Source: Epiperipatus broadwayi
Lineage: Eukaryota > Onychophora > Udeonychophora > Euonychophora > Peripatidae
Direction of reading: 5' to 3'
Length of the DNA: 64,000 bases
Assembly (NCBI GenBank): GCA_028023455.1
Contig: JAQFVV010012671.1
Coordinates: 1-64,000 of the forward strand
Part shown: positions 52,670-63,085 of the stretch, in pieces
Position numbering within the stretch: position 1 is the stretch's first letter
Layout of the letters: each line of letters opens with the position of its first letter
The notes under the pieces: model-generated
Seen by the model: the letters and a program-made list of their open reading frames with translations, nothing else
Told to the model about the DNA's origin: nothing
Database searches by the model: none
Position numbers and translations under genes: made by a program

Positions 52670-52745
52670 TTCAACCAGCTCAGACTTGAACCCAGGCCAT
52701 AGGCATGTTAGTCATATGTGCTAACGCTTCTGTACTGCTGTTCAG
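52670..52745 (-). mobile_element. Fragment of another tRNA-like SINE
   Basis: On the minus strand AGCGTTAGCACA precedes a B box GGGTTCAAGTC (52683-52693), an arrangement like a tRNA-related head. No target duplication was found, and the tail is unclear. Confidence 0.45.
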
Positions 52746-53800
52746 TAATTTATTTTTTGCATCTCTTTTTTTTCTTATGCCAGTTTGTGTTTCATATATG
52801 ATTCAATCCCCCCCCCCCCATATAATTTTTAAAAATATCTTTTCCGAAATCTTATTGGAATCTTTACTTTTTAAACCTAAATTGTGACTGTCCATATTTT
52901 TTTATTTTTCAAGCATTTCCTTTTTTTCATTAATCCTGTTTACCCTCTAGACTAGATTTCCGCAAATGATTTTTATTTGATTTCTTAAGCTTCAGTCTAA
53001 TATTTATTTGCATTTAACTATTATCTACTTTTAGGCTTATCACCCTATGATATAGTATCTTTATAAATTTATCATTTAGCAAAACTGCAGGATCTCAATT
53101 AAATGATAATTTTATATCATATAGTTTCATGCAATAATCTCTTAGTAAATTTTTAAAACTCCATTCCATATGTTATCACAATTTTTTTTTATTTATATTA
53201 ACAAACGTTTAAATTCTTTTTATCCTCCTATTGGTTCCTCTTCCCCACCTAATGGTTTAAACCCATTTGTGTGTACAGATATAGATTTACCTTATACTCA
53301 AATATTCTTGAATTTTATTATAAATAAACATATATGTGGCTTTTAAAATTCCTGCTTACTTAAATCGTTATTTTTGTTGCAGTTACTTTAGGATATCTAT
53401 CCATATATATAAAGGATTATAATTAACATTCTTATGCCTCAAATAAATGGTCATAAGCATTGGTATTTATTCCCATGAAACTGTAAAGTCATCAGGCAAA
53501 ATAGCAGTTGGTATCTGAAGGCAGAGAATACTAAAAATCTCCTAATTATGGACCTAAGTTGCCATTTGATCTTTTATTTAGCTATCTGTAATTGCAGATC
53601 ACTTTCAAATAAAAGAAGATTGCATGAATAGAAAGAACTGTCTCTTATTAAGTGAAAAATATTGTTGGACATGGGGAAAATAAAAGAAAAAATTAAGAGA
53701 CAATTGATTTGGAAAGTGAAAATGTGTTTTATTGAAAATATACAAGTATTGAAAGCACAATTACACTGTGATTTATTGTAAGTAAAAACTGGAAGAAAGC
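52746..53800. other. AT-rich spacer
   Basis: Contains a C11 run at 52809-52819. No gene seen. Confidence 0.45.
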
Positions 53801-53954
53801 TTTGTTTGATAAAGGTATATTCAGTTAATGGAAGACATTAAATGCATATAATTCAGGTGTATAGCTAATTTTGCTTTTTTGTTTGATAAGAATATATTCA
53901 GTTAATAGAAAACATTAAATGCATATAATTCTGATTTATAAGTCAGAAGATTTT
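53801..53954 (+). repeat. 77-bp tandem duplication
   Basis: TTTGTTTGATAA(A/G) starts at 53801 and at 53878. Both copies contain ATATTCAGTTAAT and ACATTAAATGCATATAATTC. Confidence 0.93.
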
Positions 53955-53984
53955 TATATAGCTGTACAAAATACTTTTGATCAC

Positions 53985-55215
53985 AATATTTTAAAATTAT
54001 CATGGGAGGTTTTAATACTAGACATAGAAAATGATTGAAAAATGAAAATTATGTTGATAATTTGGCTATGATTATAGAAGCAAGACATAGTCTTATTTAA
54101 TTTGCAGAAGAAAATTTGTATATTATGAATTCTTTAAGAAAAATGCTACACGGAAATGAATATGGAAATATTTAAATGAATGTAGAGGAGATTTGGATTA
54201 TATTTTGACTAACATAAAATGTTTTATGCTTGTAATAATCTTAATAGATTCAACAACAGAAATGATCATAAATTAGTGAAATGAATGTTAATAAAAAACT
54301 AAAGACAAAAACTATTAAAAAAAGAGTTTTCAAACTTTCAAAAACACTGATGAATTTAAATTAGAATAATCATTTTAAAATATTGGCAGACTTTGAAAAT
54401 AGTTTAGACTCAAATGAGATCAATAAAAAAATAACTGTTACTCTATTAAGAATTGTCACTAAGATAACTAATATGAAAATTTGGCAATTCACAAAATTTT
54501 CAACTGAGATGACAATGTATATAGAAAACAAGGAATATAAAAGTACTGTATTTAAAATGATCCATTAATAAGAATGATACAAAAATTAAGTTAAAAAAAT
54601 AGAACTGGGAAATGACAAGAAAAATTATAGAAGAGAATAAAAGTTTGATAAGTACAGTATAAAGTAGCATTTTGATATTGAAAAAAAGTTGTTTTAGCAA
54701 TAAGAAGAAAAGATAAGCCAATGATTAAAATGAGGAATATCATGAAATGAGTGAAAAGATTCTACAAAGAATTATATAGTAGTAAAAAAAAAGTAAAGTA
54801 ACCATTATACCAATACTTTAAATGAGATACGTAATTTATATATATATTTTATCAGTTCTTATATGTGGATTTGAAATTTTAAAACCTAATAAAAAAACTA
54901 TAGAGATTTTATAATACTTAATGAAATATGGAGAAATAAATATTAAGAGTAAGAAAATGGGTTTAAAATCAAAATAATTGGGTGAGAGAAGAATGGGTAC
55001 CATTGACTTCATCAAAAGAATTAATGGTTAGATCAGACATATTGCTAGAAGAGATAATAGATGGACAGTTGAAATCTTAAATTAAATTTCAATAAGCTGT
55101 TTAATTAAGACCATATAAAAGATGGATCAGCGAAATGTTTTGTGTGATGTAGAAAAGAGGCTATGGATTGTAAAAACTGCATGAAATTGGAAAAAATCAT
55201 TATCCTGCAGTGAAT
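53985..55215 (+). pseudogene. Remnant of a second LINE type (endonuclease and C-terminus; RT core largely lost)
   Basis: Frames from about 53997 read IIMGGFNTRHRK (the 'MGDFNAKIG' box) and FAEENLYIMNSL, then DLDYILTN and RFNNRNDHKLVK at 54195-54275, which are the 'IDYIL...RFNTGSDHRLVR' end of an endonuclease found in LINEs often misannotated as craniofacial-development-like proteins. At about 54995-55130 RHIARRDNRWTVEILN matches the C-terminal 'GHIARR.DNRWT..ILEW' block. The distance between the two ends is far too short for a full reverse transcriptase, so the middle is deleted. Stops are frequent. It is unrelated in detail to the LINE at 11.7-15.4 kb. Confidence 0.75.
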
Positions 55216-55783
55216 TGATAATAGTTGAAAAGGGTTGCATTTTTTTCATATTTGTAGCAAGCATAGGATTTTTTTTTTGAGGTTAATGATTTATAACCAG
55301 CATAAACATTCAATTATGACTGGCAAATGGATATCAGTTACATGCAGCTAGAGAATAAAATAAAATAAAAAATATAATAAACTTGCAATATGACATTTGA
55401 CTAGGCTATTAAATATTTGATGGCTATGTTTAAAGAATATTACCTTGATATATAAGGATTGATAAAAAATAATAATTATTTCTTGTACTTATATTAATAC
55501 CTGTTATATCTTGCTTAATATGGTATAGGACTATTATTTACAGCTGCTCATGGTCTACAAGGAATGAAATATACAAAATTTGAATAACAAAGCCATTCTT
55601 TATGGTGGAAGTTTAATGTTTTGAGGGATGATAGCAGATTTTGACTTTTACATATTTATTAATAACTCAATAATAAATGTGCTGCTAGTCATTAAGTCTT
55701 GGAACATGTGTAACATTTTCATGTTTCTCAGATTGATGAATGGGAATGATCATGTCTTGAAACATTTCATCCATGGGATGAAA

Positions 55784-56256
55784 ATGGTCCATCAGCGTTA
55801 ATAACAATAAAACTCTCCATATAGTAGTGCCACCAAGTGCAAGATTTTGTAATCAATGGATTCAGTAAGGTTTGGGCAAAAAATCCCTTTTTAGTGCCTA
55901 CTCATTCAATATCCCCAGACTAGATTTTAGCTTTTGGCTTTCATCAGTGAGCTTTGGATTTGAGAGCACTGCATCTAGATCTTAAGATCTAATGCAACCC
56001 TCTAGCAATCACATTTTACCTATTTGGTTAACTATAAAGCTAGAAGTCTAAGATAAAAGTACAATGTTTTCAATCCATGCTCATTTGCTTGTATAGTCAT
56101 ATAAATCTGAACTCAGTTTATATATTTTGGTGTTCTTCATCCACTGATTACAAAGGCTTGCACTTGGTGGCACTACTGTATGGAGTTTGCTATTATTAAT
56201 ACTATGTATAAGCATATGAAATGTTGATCGTGTAATGTTTTGATGGTCCATCAAAT
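55784..56256. mobile_element. MITE-like foldback
   Basis: CTCCATATAGTAGTGCCACC followed by AAGTGCAAG (55815-55843) is repeated inverted as CTTGCACTTGGTGG followed by CACTACTGTATGGAG (56158-56186). The ends carry TGGTCCATCA and its inverted counterpart TGATGGTCCA. The interior is non-coding and has a palindrome AGATCTTAAGATCT at about 55977. Ends are approximate. Confidence 0.7.
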
Positions 56257-56333
56257 TCAAATAGTCTAAACTTATGGTGCATCTATATAGATTAATGATT
56301 AGTTAAGGCTTTACTTCATTAGTGTTTGAAATC

Positions 56334-56598
56334 AATTAATATATATATGTGCTCTGTGCACAGATAGTGAAGCTATTAAACGTAAGTAAAATTATCAAAA
56401 ATTACCACAAAGAACTTTTGGGACAGTTTATAGTCCCATATTCATGGCTACTAATATTACAGTTCTCAACTAAACACAAGTAGCCATGAATATGGGACTA
56501 TAAACTGTCCCGAAAGTGCTTAGCGGTAACTTTTGATAATTTTACTTACGTTTAATAGCTTCATTATCTGTGCACAGAGCACATATATATATTAATTA
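56334..56598. mobile_element. Small hairpin derived from Penelope-like element termini
   Basis: Two arms of about 119 bp (56334-56451 and 56480-56598) pair nearly perfectly around a 27-base loop. The arm sequence (GTGCTCTGTGCACAG at the end, TGAAGCTATTA, GGGACAG...CTGTCCC, TATTCATGGC) matches the terminal arms of the Penelope-like element at 61868-63085. It has no coding part, so it looks like a non-autonomous or recombined derivative. Confidence 0.85.
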
Positions 56599-58049
56599 AT
56601 GATTAGTAAAAGAGAATGCATGTGCTGAGACTATTCAAACTATGACAAGTTCACCATATTTCATAGTCGCAAGGAGGTAGTTTGTAAATTTCTTTTTGTT
56701 GTTTTCAGATATACATTCTTTCAGAGTGAATGGGAAAATATGATTATTATTCTTATCACCTATATATTTACCACACTGGTAGTAATATAAGTATAATTGA
56801 TTTAATATTTATCACTTCCATATTGGATTCACTCCAGAAAGCTGGTCTTGAAAGAATATATCATACATTGTAGAGTTCTAAATAATTTTGGTAGATACCA
56901 GAATTATTTAGATGTGTTTTAACAACTGAAATAATATAATTGTTTCATTTTAACAATTGAAATAATGTATTCGATGATGATTTTGTTTTGGGCTACAATC
57001 CTTTATAATGCCTTTCTATCTTTGAAAATAAATGTTGATTTCTGATCTCATTATAGATTTTATTTTCCAATCTTTTCCATCAATCTTGAAACATTTTAGT
57101 TCAAAAATTTTGAAAAAGGATGCCTTAACATTTAATAAGGTACTTTTAAACTCTTTAAGTGTAACATTTCTTAAAAGCTTATGAAGATAATATTAATATT
57201 TTTAATTATATACTTAAGAAAAAAATGGTATTCTAAAATATAATGCATTCTTACTAATTTGAATAATCCTATATATATTTATAAATGTATATTAAATTAA
57301 CATTTATTTTAGATTTGACATTATTAAAAATTTATTCTAATTCTCTTCATAATGGTTAATATTTTTTTGTATTTAAACTCCAAAGTATTTTATACTTATG
57401 TAACATTACTTTTTTTTTCAAATTGGTCATTTTCAGTATAAACTTATGTTGCTTTAATAGATTGATTGCTAATTCTGTAACTTGTTTAAATGTCAGCATA
57501 TGTTATTTAGCTTGTGTTTTAAGTACCTATTATGTTAATTAAGAAATAATCTTAATATTTTAAAATATTGAACTTAGGATAAATAAATACCTGCCTATTA
57601 AGTGAACAAACTAATTGCAGTATATCACATGCCAATACAAAGAATTGACTAAATTCTGCATCAGTGACAGAGCTAGAATTTTTGAACTGCAATACAAAGT
57701 TTCAATAAATTGACCTTTTACATTTATAATTTATACCTTAATCCTTTTTTTAAATGGATATTTGCATTGCTTTACAATAGCTATGCCACTGCTTTACATC
57801 ATTTTTATTAATCTATAAGAAAAACTGGCCTATTGCAGAATTTGATCAAATTATACTTAAATTTTGAATCAATATATACTTGCAAAACCATATTCATTTG
57901 TAAAATCTATTATCTTTTTCCATTTACAAATAAACTATAAAAAATACTGTATTCTTTTTTTCTATTCAAAAGATATAACAAAACACTTAGAATTAATTCA
58001 ACAATACATAAATTATTTAAGAAACAGTCAAAACTGAAAATGTTAGTAA
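56599..58049. other. AT-rich spacer
   Basis: Nothing recognised. Confidence 0.45.
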
Positions 58050-58214
58050 GATAATTCACAAGCTATATCCCCAAAGAATCATTTAAATGAACTTGCAATT
58101 AACATTTACCTTTTCTTATAAATAGCCTAGTTAGTCATTGATATAAGAAAAAAATGGGTATTATTTGTAAGTTCATTTAAATGATTCTTTGAGGATCTAA
58201 GTTATAAATTATCT
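58050..58214. mobile_element. Short foldback, about 70-bp arms
   Basis: AAAGAATCATTTAAATGAAC at 58073 is mirrored by GTTCATTTAAATGATTCTTT at 58171. Pairing continues outward to GATAATT/AATTATC and inward to TTCTTATA/TATAAGAA. MITE-like; no terminal duplication could be defined. Confidence 0.75.
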
Positions 58215-59674
58215 TAATAACATTTTTGAAATTGATTGTTCTTTGAATCTGTTTATATTGTCAGCATTATATATTTGAGAAGCTGTAAAATCATTTATAA
58301 GTTTGTTAAAATCTTTAGAATATTAAAAATTGTATAGTTAATTCCAGTTTTTGGTTATATATTATTTTGTATAATATTAGATATCTAATGGGATCATTAA
58401 AATTTTGATGCAAGTCTAAAAAATATGTTAAGGAAATAGTTGTACTAAGATTGATCAAATGCTTTCACTTGGTCATAATACATTTTTCTTACTTAACTTA
58501 TTTTGGGGCAGAGCATTTAACAACAATACATATGTTTACATATACATATAGTTAAAACACTTTTCTAATATCTCTTCTTATTTGATTTCATTTTAGGTGA
58601 AGATAGTCTAAGTGGTAAAGAGATGAAATTTGTAAATAAGAACCTATGCTCATTTGTGCCAGATTCATAAAATACAAATTATTTTAAGTTACTTATACCA
58701 TTGTTATTTATATAATCAAAATTTACCAAGATTTTTAAGTGTAGAAAAATCAGAATTTAGAATAAAAGTTTTTTTATTTATTATTGCATTAGATTGTTTT
58801 ACTGACGTCTATTTATTCATGTCCTTTTTGCATATACATATATGATATTTATTGAAATTACAAGTTACACTTTTTCTCCAATAAACAATTTTTTTCAAAT
58901 AGACCAAGAAAATGTATTCTCAAATGTTTTACAATTATTCTGCATTTATTTGCGTTACCTTACATAAATTTATTTTCTAAGTGCTGTACTTTAGCAAACA
59001 AATATAATAATTATTTCTTAATATGTACACAAAATGGCTAATCTTTTTTTTAAGGTTAGAAATTATATTTTCTTTAATTTTAGATAACCACTAAATTTAT
59101 TCAAGTATCTTTTTTTAAATACTTCATATTTTTATGGCGATCTTCTTCTTTAATGATTATCCTGTTCTACTTATACTTCTAGAAACGACAATTAATATCC
59201 TACATTTCAAACATAGTCAGTAAATCTTGTAAAAAATATTCAATGTTTTTTTTTACTTTTAAGTATTTATTAAAAGTATAGCTCTATAAGATAAATTTAT
59301 CTCTCTTTTAAAAAAAATTAAGTTGCATAAAAAATCCTACCTTTCTCTTATGCTTCAAACTATAAATTTTTCTTTGATATACTTACACATTTATGGGAGT
59401 GGTGGCGATGTTTTTAATACTTATGTATTAAATTCTTATTCAAATAGTTTTGGCCATATAAAATACATTTCAGATATCGAGTTTAAAAAGACATTGAATA
59501 GCAGCCCTGTTATTTAAATTTCAAGGTTTCTTGATTCATTGTTGTGATAGAAATATTTGTTTCCCATTAAACACCGTTATTAGATGTTTTTATTTTTAAT
59601 TGGAAACTAAACCTGTTACTAATTTATTGCATCAATTCTTTTTCAAATCAAGGATTTTCACTGAAATTATATTT
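58215..59674. other. AT-rich spacer
   Basis: Small open frames such as 58654-58845 and 59323-59517 have the composition of chance frames. Nothing recognised. Confidence 0.45.
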
Positions 59675-59898
59675 AAATATCCAATACGTATATAAATATT
59701 ACATAGAGTAAAAAGTTTTAAAATAAAAATTAAATACTAATTCACCAACGCTTTCTGTACTGCATACCAGATTCATGGTGACTAAATTTGGTGTAAATAA
59801 GTCATCACGAATCTGGTTTACAGTACTGAAAGTGCTGGTGAATTAGTATTTTATTTATTTTTTACTCTGTTTAATATTTATATACGTATTGAATATTT
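59675..59898. mobile_element. Short foldback, about 100-bp arms
   Basis: AATACTAATTCACCA(A)CGCTTTC and CCAGATTCATGGTGAC in the left arm are mirrored by GAAAGTGCTGGTGAATTAGT and GTCATCACGAATCTGG in the right. Outer blocks AATACGTATATAAATATT and AATATTTATATACGTATT pair as well. No coding content; MITE-like. Confidence 0.82.
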
Positions 59899-60123
59899 AC
59901 ATTTGGAACAGAGTTGTTGATTTATTTATTTACTATTAAATTATATTTATATATTGTTTTCACAATATAAAATTTTGTTAATTTACCTCCTAACAAATGC
60001 TTCCAAGATTTCTAAAACATTTATTTCTTTTTATTTAGAACATATATGTTTGTCTTCATCATACGCAAACACACTTATGTAGGCAGTTATAGTGCTAATT
60101 TATATTCATTATTATAACACATC

Positions 60124-61034
60124 TTGGTACTTTAGGATTAGTCTGAACACCAAGATTAATTATGGACAATTCCAGATACTATGGTTGGCAGCCATGTTTT
60201 TTTATTATACATTTTCAAAAACATATTTAACCCATAAGTATAACGAATGTTCTACTTTTTAATATTAAAAATCTCCATAATTGATTATAAATTCCTGTTA
60301 AATGTAATAAATAGCAATAAATGTATTATAAATTGCATTCACAACATATAATTTACTTCCACAGCAGTGGTTATTCGGTGACTTGTGCAGAGAGACTGGT
60401 GAGTACTTTATAATAATTGTCCCAGAAACAACAGCTATTCTTATGGATGCTATTAAAGAAAATGTGGCCAATGAATTTAAGATTTATTACTATTGCTGGA
60501 AGGCATATAAAACAGATTTATGCTGTTTTAGTTTTGAATATTTAATGGTCAATCACCTATATAACTTTGTGGATCTGCATATACAAAACATTGAAGACTA
60601 TGGTGTCTAGCCAAATGGTGGAACAAGAAGCATTGCAGAACTGTATGACAACACATCCAATCCTATTTATCAGAATTTATGTGGCAATGCTTGCACAATA
60701 AAGATGAATTTGTGATTTTGCAAGCCATTAGGGATTTCAGGTTGCTGATATGAAAAATGTACATTAGTCACTTTTTTTTTAAAAATCCCTGTAGCTTGAA
60801 TTATTAAATTTATTGTCATAGTTTTGTTATTTCTATGAATGGAATTTATAATAAATTTGTTACTTATTAAAGATAGCAAGAATTTATAATCAATTTATTG
60901 ATATATATTTGTTAGCATTGCAAAATAACTATGTCCCTGAAAATGTATAATATAAAAAAACATGGCTACCATCATAGTGACCATAATTATCAGTAACCAA
61001 TCTTAGAGTCTGGACTAATCCTTAAGTACCCAAG
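60124..61034 (+). mobile_element. Merlin-type DNA transposon remnant with inverted repeats
   Basis: Inverted repeats of about 95 bp (60124-60216 and 60939-61034) share GTAC..TA.GGATTAGTC at the outside and GCCATGTTTTTTTAT...TATACATTTTC at the inside. Between them lies an ISXO2/Merlin-like transposase fragment on the plus strand. The usual 8-9 bp target duplication of Merlin was not found, so the exact ends are uncertain. Much of the transposase is missing. Confidence 0.72.
60362..60753 (+). pseudogene. Merlin/ISXO2-like transposase, C-terminal fragment
   Basis: The frame from 60362 reads QQWLFGDLCRETGEYF, the 'QWVFGG..R.TGE.F' block, then a TAILMDAIKE region and CWKAYK where the family has 'DCWKAY' (the catalytic Asp position is Tyr here). 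VNHLYNFVDLHIQNIED follows, the 'VNHS..FVD...HTQ.IE' block with the catalytic Glu kept. After the stop at about 60610 and a frameshift, SYLSEFMWQCLHNKDEF (ending in TGA at 60751-60753) matches the terminal 'YL.EFMWR....D.F' block. The N-terminal DNA-binding part and first Asp are missing; inactive. Family assignment rests on these four ordered blocks. Confidence 0.8.
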
Positions 61035-61867
61035 TTTTCTTAGAGAAGACAATATTTTTCAAACTAGGAATACAATATATTACATTTTTATTTATTTACT
61101 ATATGTTAAAAATAATGCATTGTATTAAAATCTGTATAAATATTGCTTCAGACAAATTACTTTCAAATAGAATAAAATTATTTTTAGTCAATTTTTGTTT
61201 CCATTTTTTATGGATTATGCTCACAGCTTGTATGGAACCAATAGTTGATACAATTTTAAAATTTTTGAAGGCTGAAAGATTAAAATAGAATAATATTGAA
61301 GTAAATGCTGATTTTATTGATTTCAATTATTTTTTAATTTTTATAAAATAAACGAATGCTTGTTTTTTTTTTAAAAATGTTTATTGAAATTTGTTCATGT
61401 TATATTTGTTTGAAGTATTTGAATTGCAGCTTATTTTAAGGATCTTTGCGTTCCATTTTGAAAATGTATACATTTGATAGTAATTCTATGGTAAGATTAA
61501 TTTTCAATATAATTTTTAACTTTTAATAGTTTTTTAATAATCTTTTGTTAATAACACTTTATTTTTACAGTATATGCCATGATACAGAATGGGAGATGTT
61601 GGGTGATACAAATTACCATCCTCAAAAACATCAACAAAAACACTACATTTATTGAGTATAGAAAATGATCAAAGAATCAGCATCAGAATTCAATATATGT
61701 AATAATAAAAGATAAATGATCCAGTATTAATCATTATTCAACAGTCATGCTTTGTGATTGGATTTAAAAAAAGACATAAAATCTAGCTATCATCATCAAG
61801 AAAATATCAAATTTAAGACATATAAAAGCAATATTATTTCATCTGCATAAACTCATATAAGTATTTT
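61035..61867. other. AT-rich spacer
   Basis: No supported gene. Overlapping small frames at 61099-61326 on both strands are shadows of each other. Confidence 0.45.
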
Positions 61868-62237
61868 AAATTAATATATATATATGCTCTGCACACAGTT
61901 AATGAAGCTATTAATAAATTGTCAAAATTTTTACTGCCAAGCGCTTTCGGGACAGTCTACAGTCCCATATTCATGGCGAGTTATTCTATTAATAACTGTA
62001 AAACTATGCAAATTTATATGCAGATGTTACGTGGACCATTTACGAGATAGGGAATAGCAGGCCTCTCTTCTGTTGATTGCCGATGGGTCAGCCGCAATGA
62101 AGTAAGCTTCCCTAACTTTACGTTTGGTGTCGTTTGTTTCAGAGCAAACGACACTGGCTGTGGTAGGTAGAAAAGCATGTCCAGAGTTTCTTTTGTGTTC
62201 GACAAAAATCGAATTACCTTCATACTTTGTTTTGGTT

Positions 62238-62690
62238 TTATTGTAAAGGTATGTGTTGAGCTACTCTGGTGGCAATGTTAGTTTTGGTCTCTCCATAATA
62301 TGTTGCCATGCAATTTCTTTGGGGGCAGGTAATTTTGTACACAACTTGAGGGGTGAGTTCAGGTTTGATCCTGTCTTTGGTATTATTTATCAGTCTATTG
62401 GTGTTGGGAGGTGAACGGAAAGTGACTTCAAAGTCACATGATAGTTGATTGATAAGGCTTTTAGCTATAGAGTGAACATATGGGATTAAGATTCTTGGTT
62501 TGTTTTCTTTCTTGTGGTTTATTTTATAGAAAAATTTGAATTTTCTGTTGATGGATGAATAAGTGTGTCCAATTTTCCTTAAATCAGTTATATAATTGAT
62601 GAGATTTTTTCTTTTATCTGCCTCATATTTGCACAAGTTATGGTTCCTAAACATGAATGAAGAGAGGGCTGCAAGTTTGTGTGAGTGAGG
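62238..62690 (-). pseudogene. Penelope-like linker and GIY-YIG endonuclease, left copy
   Basis: The minus strand reads HSHKLAALSSFMFRN and NLINYITDLRKIGHTY, then VVYKITCPQRNC and YYGETKTNIATRVAQH: the GIY-type tyrosine, the C-x4-C pair of the CCHH zinc finger, the YIG-equivalent YYGET and the catalytic Arg region. Compared with the right arm, two bases (GA) are missing right after AQH, so this frame ends at once in a stop. The rest of the domain continues in another frame down to about 62036. Upstream reverse transcriptase is truncated away. Confidence 0.85.
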
Positions 62691-62938
62691 CCACCAGAGT
62701 AGCTCAACACAGATACCTTTACAATAAAACCAAAACAAAGTATGAAGGTAATTCGATTTTTGTCGAACACGAAAGAAACTCTGGACATGCTTTTCTACCT
62801 ACCACAGCCAGTGTCGTTTGCTCTGAAACAAACGACACCAAACGTAAAGTTAGGGAAGCTTACTTCATTGCGGCTGACCCATCGGCAATCAACAGAAGAG
62901 AGGCCTGCTATTCCCTATCTCGTAAATGGTCCACATAA
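62690..62938 (+). pseudogene. GIY-YIG endonuclease C-terminal part, right inverted copy
   Basis: The plus-strand frame runs ATRVAQHRYLYNKTK, then VEHERNSGHAF (the conserved E-H...G-H segment) and KRKVREAYFIAADPSAINR, ending RKWST before TAA at 62936-62938. It keeps the frame that the left copy lost. It starts at the inversion junction, so the N-terminal half of the nuclease is missing. Confidence 0.85.
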
Positions 62939-63085
62939 CATCTGCATAGTTTTACAGTTATTAATAGAATAACTCGCCATGAATATGGGACTGTCCCGAA
63001 AGCGCTTGGCAGTAAAAATTTTGACAATTTATTAATAGCTTCATTAACTGTGCGCAGAGCACATATATATATTAATTTATTTAAG

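Larger units (their letters stand above)
61868..63085. mobile_element. Penelope-like element with inverted duplicated 3' half
   Basis: A left arm (61868-62273) and right arm (62690-63085) are near-identical inverted copies. The 416-bp spacer between them continues the left copy's coding sequence on the minus strand. Each arm carries the end of a GIY-YIG endonuclease and the same terminal sequence (CGGGACAG...CTGTCCCG, TGAAGCTATTAATA, GCTCTG(C/T)(G/A)CACAG, TA run). The reverse transcriptase is absent. Inverted and partial tandem arrangements are known for Penelope-like elements. Confidence 0.88.

Noticed and set aside
55975-55992. Palindrome AGATCTTAAGATCT as a regulatory operator
   Set aside because: It lies in the interior of a foldback element and nothing links it to a gene.
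61099-61326. Overlapping frames on both strands
   Set aside because: AT-rich chance frames, no motif, no splice or promoter context.
62588-62788. Frame reading across the Penelope inversion junction
   Set aside because: It crosses the junction of the right arm in antisense and has no conserved content.
62014-62972. Two identical 69-76 codon frames starting MKVIRF in the Penelope arms
   Set aside because: They are out of frame with the GIY-YIG domain; identity only reflects the inverted duplication.
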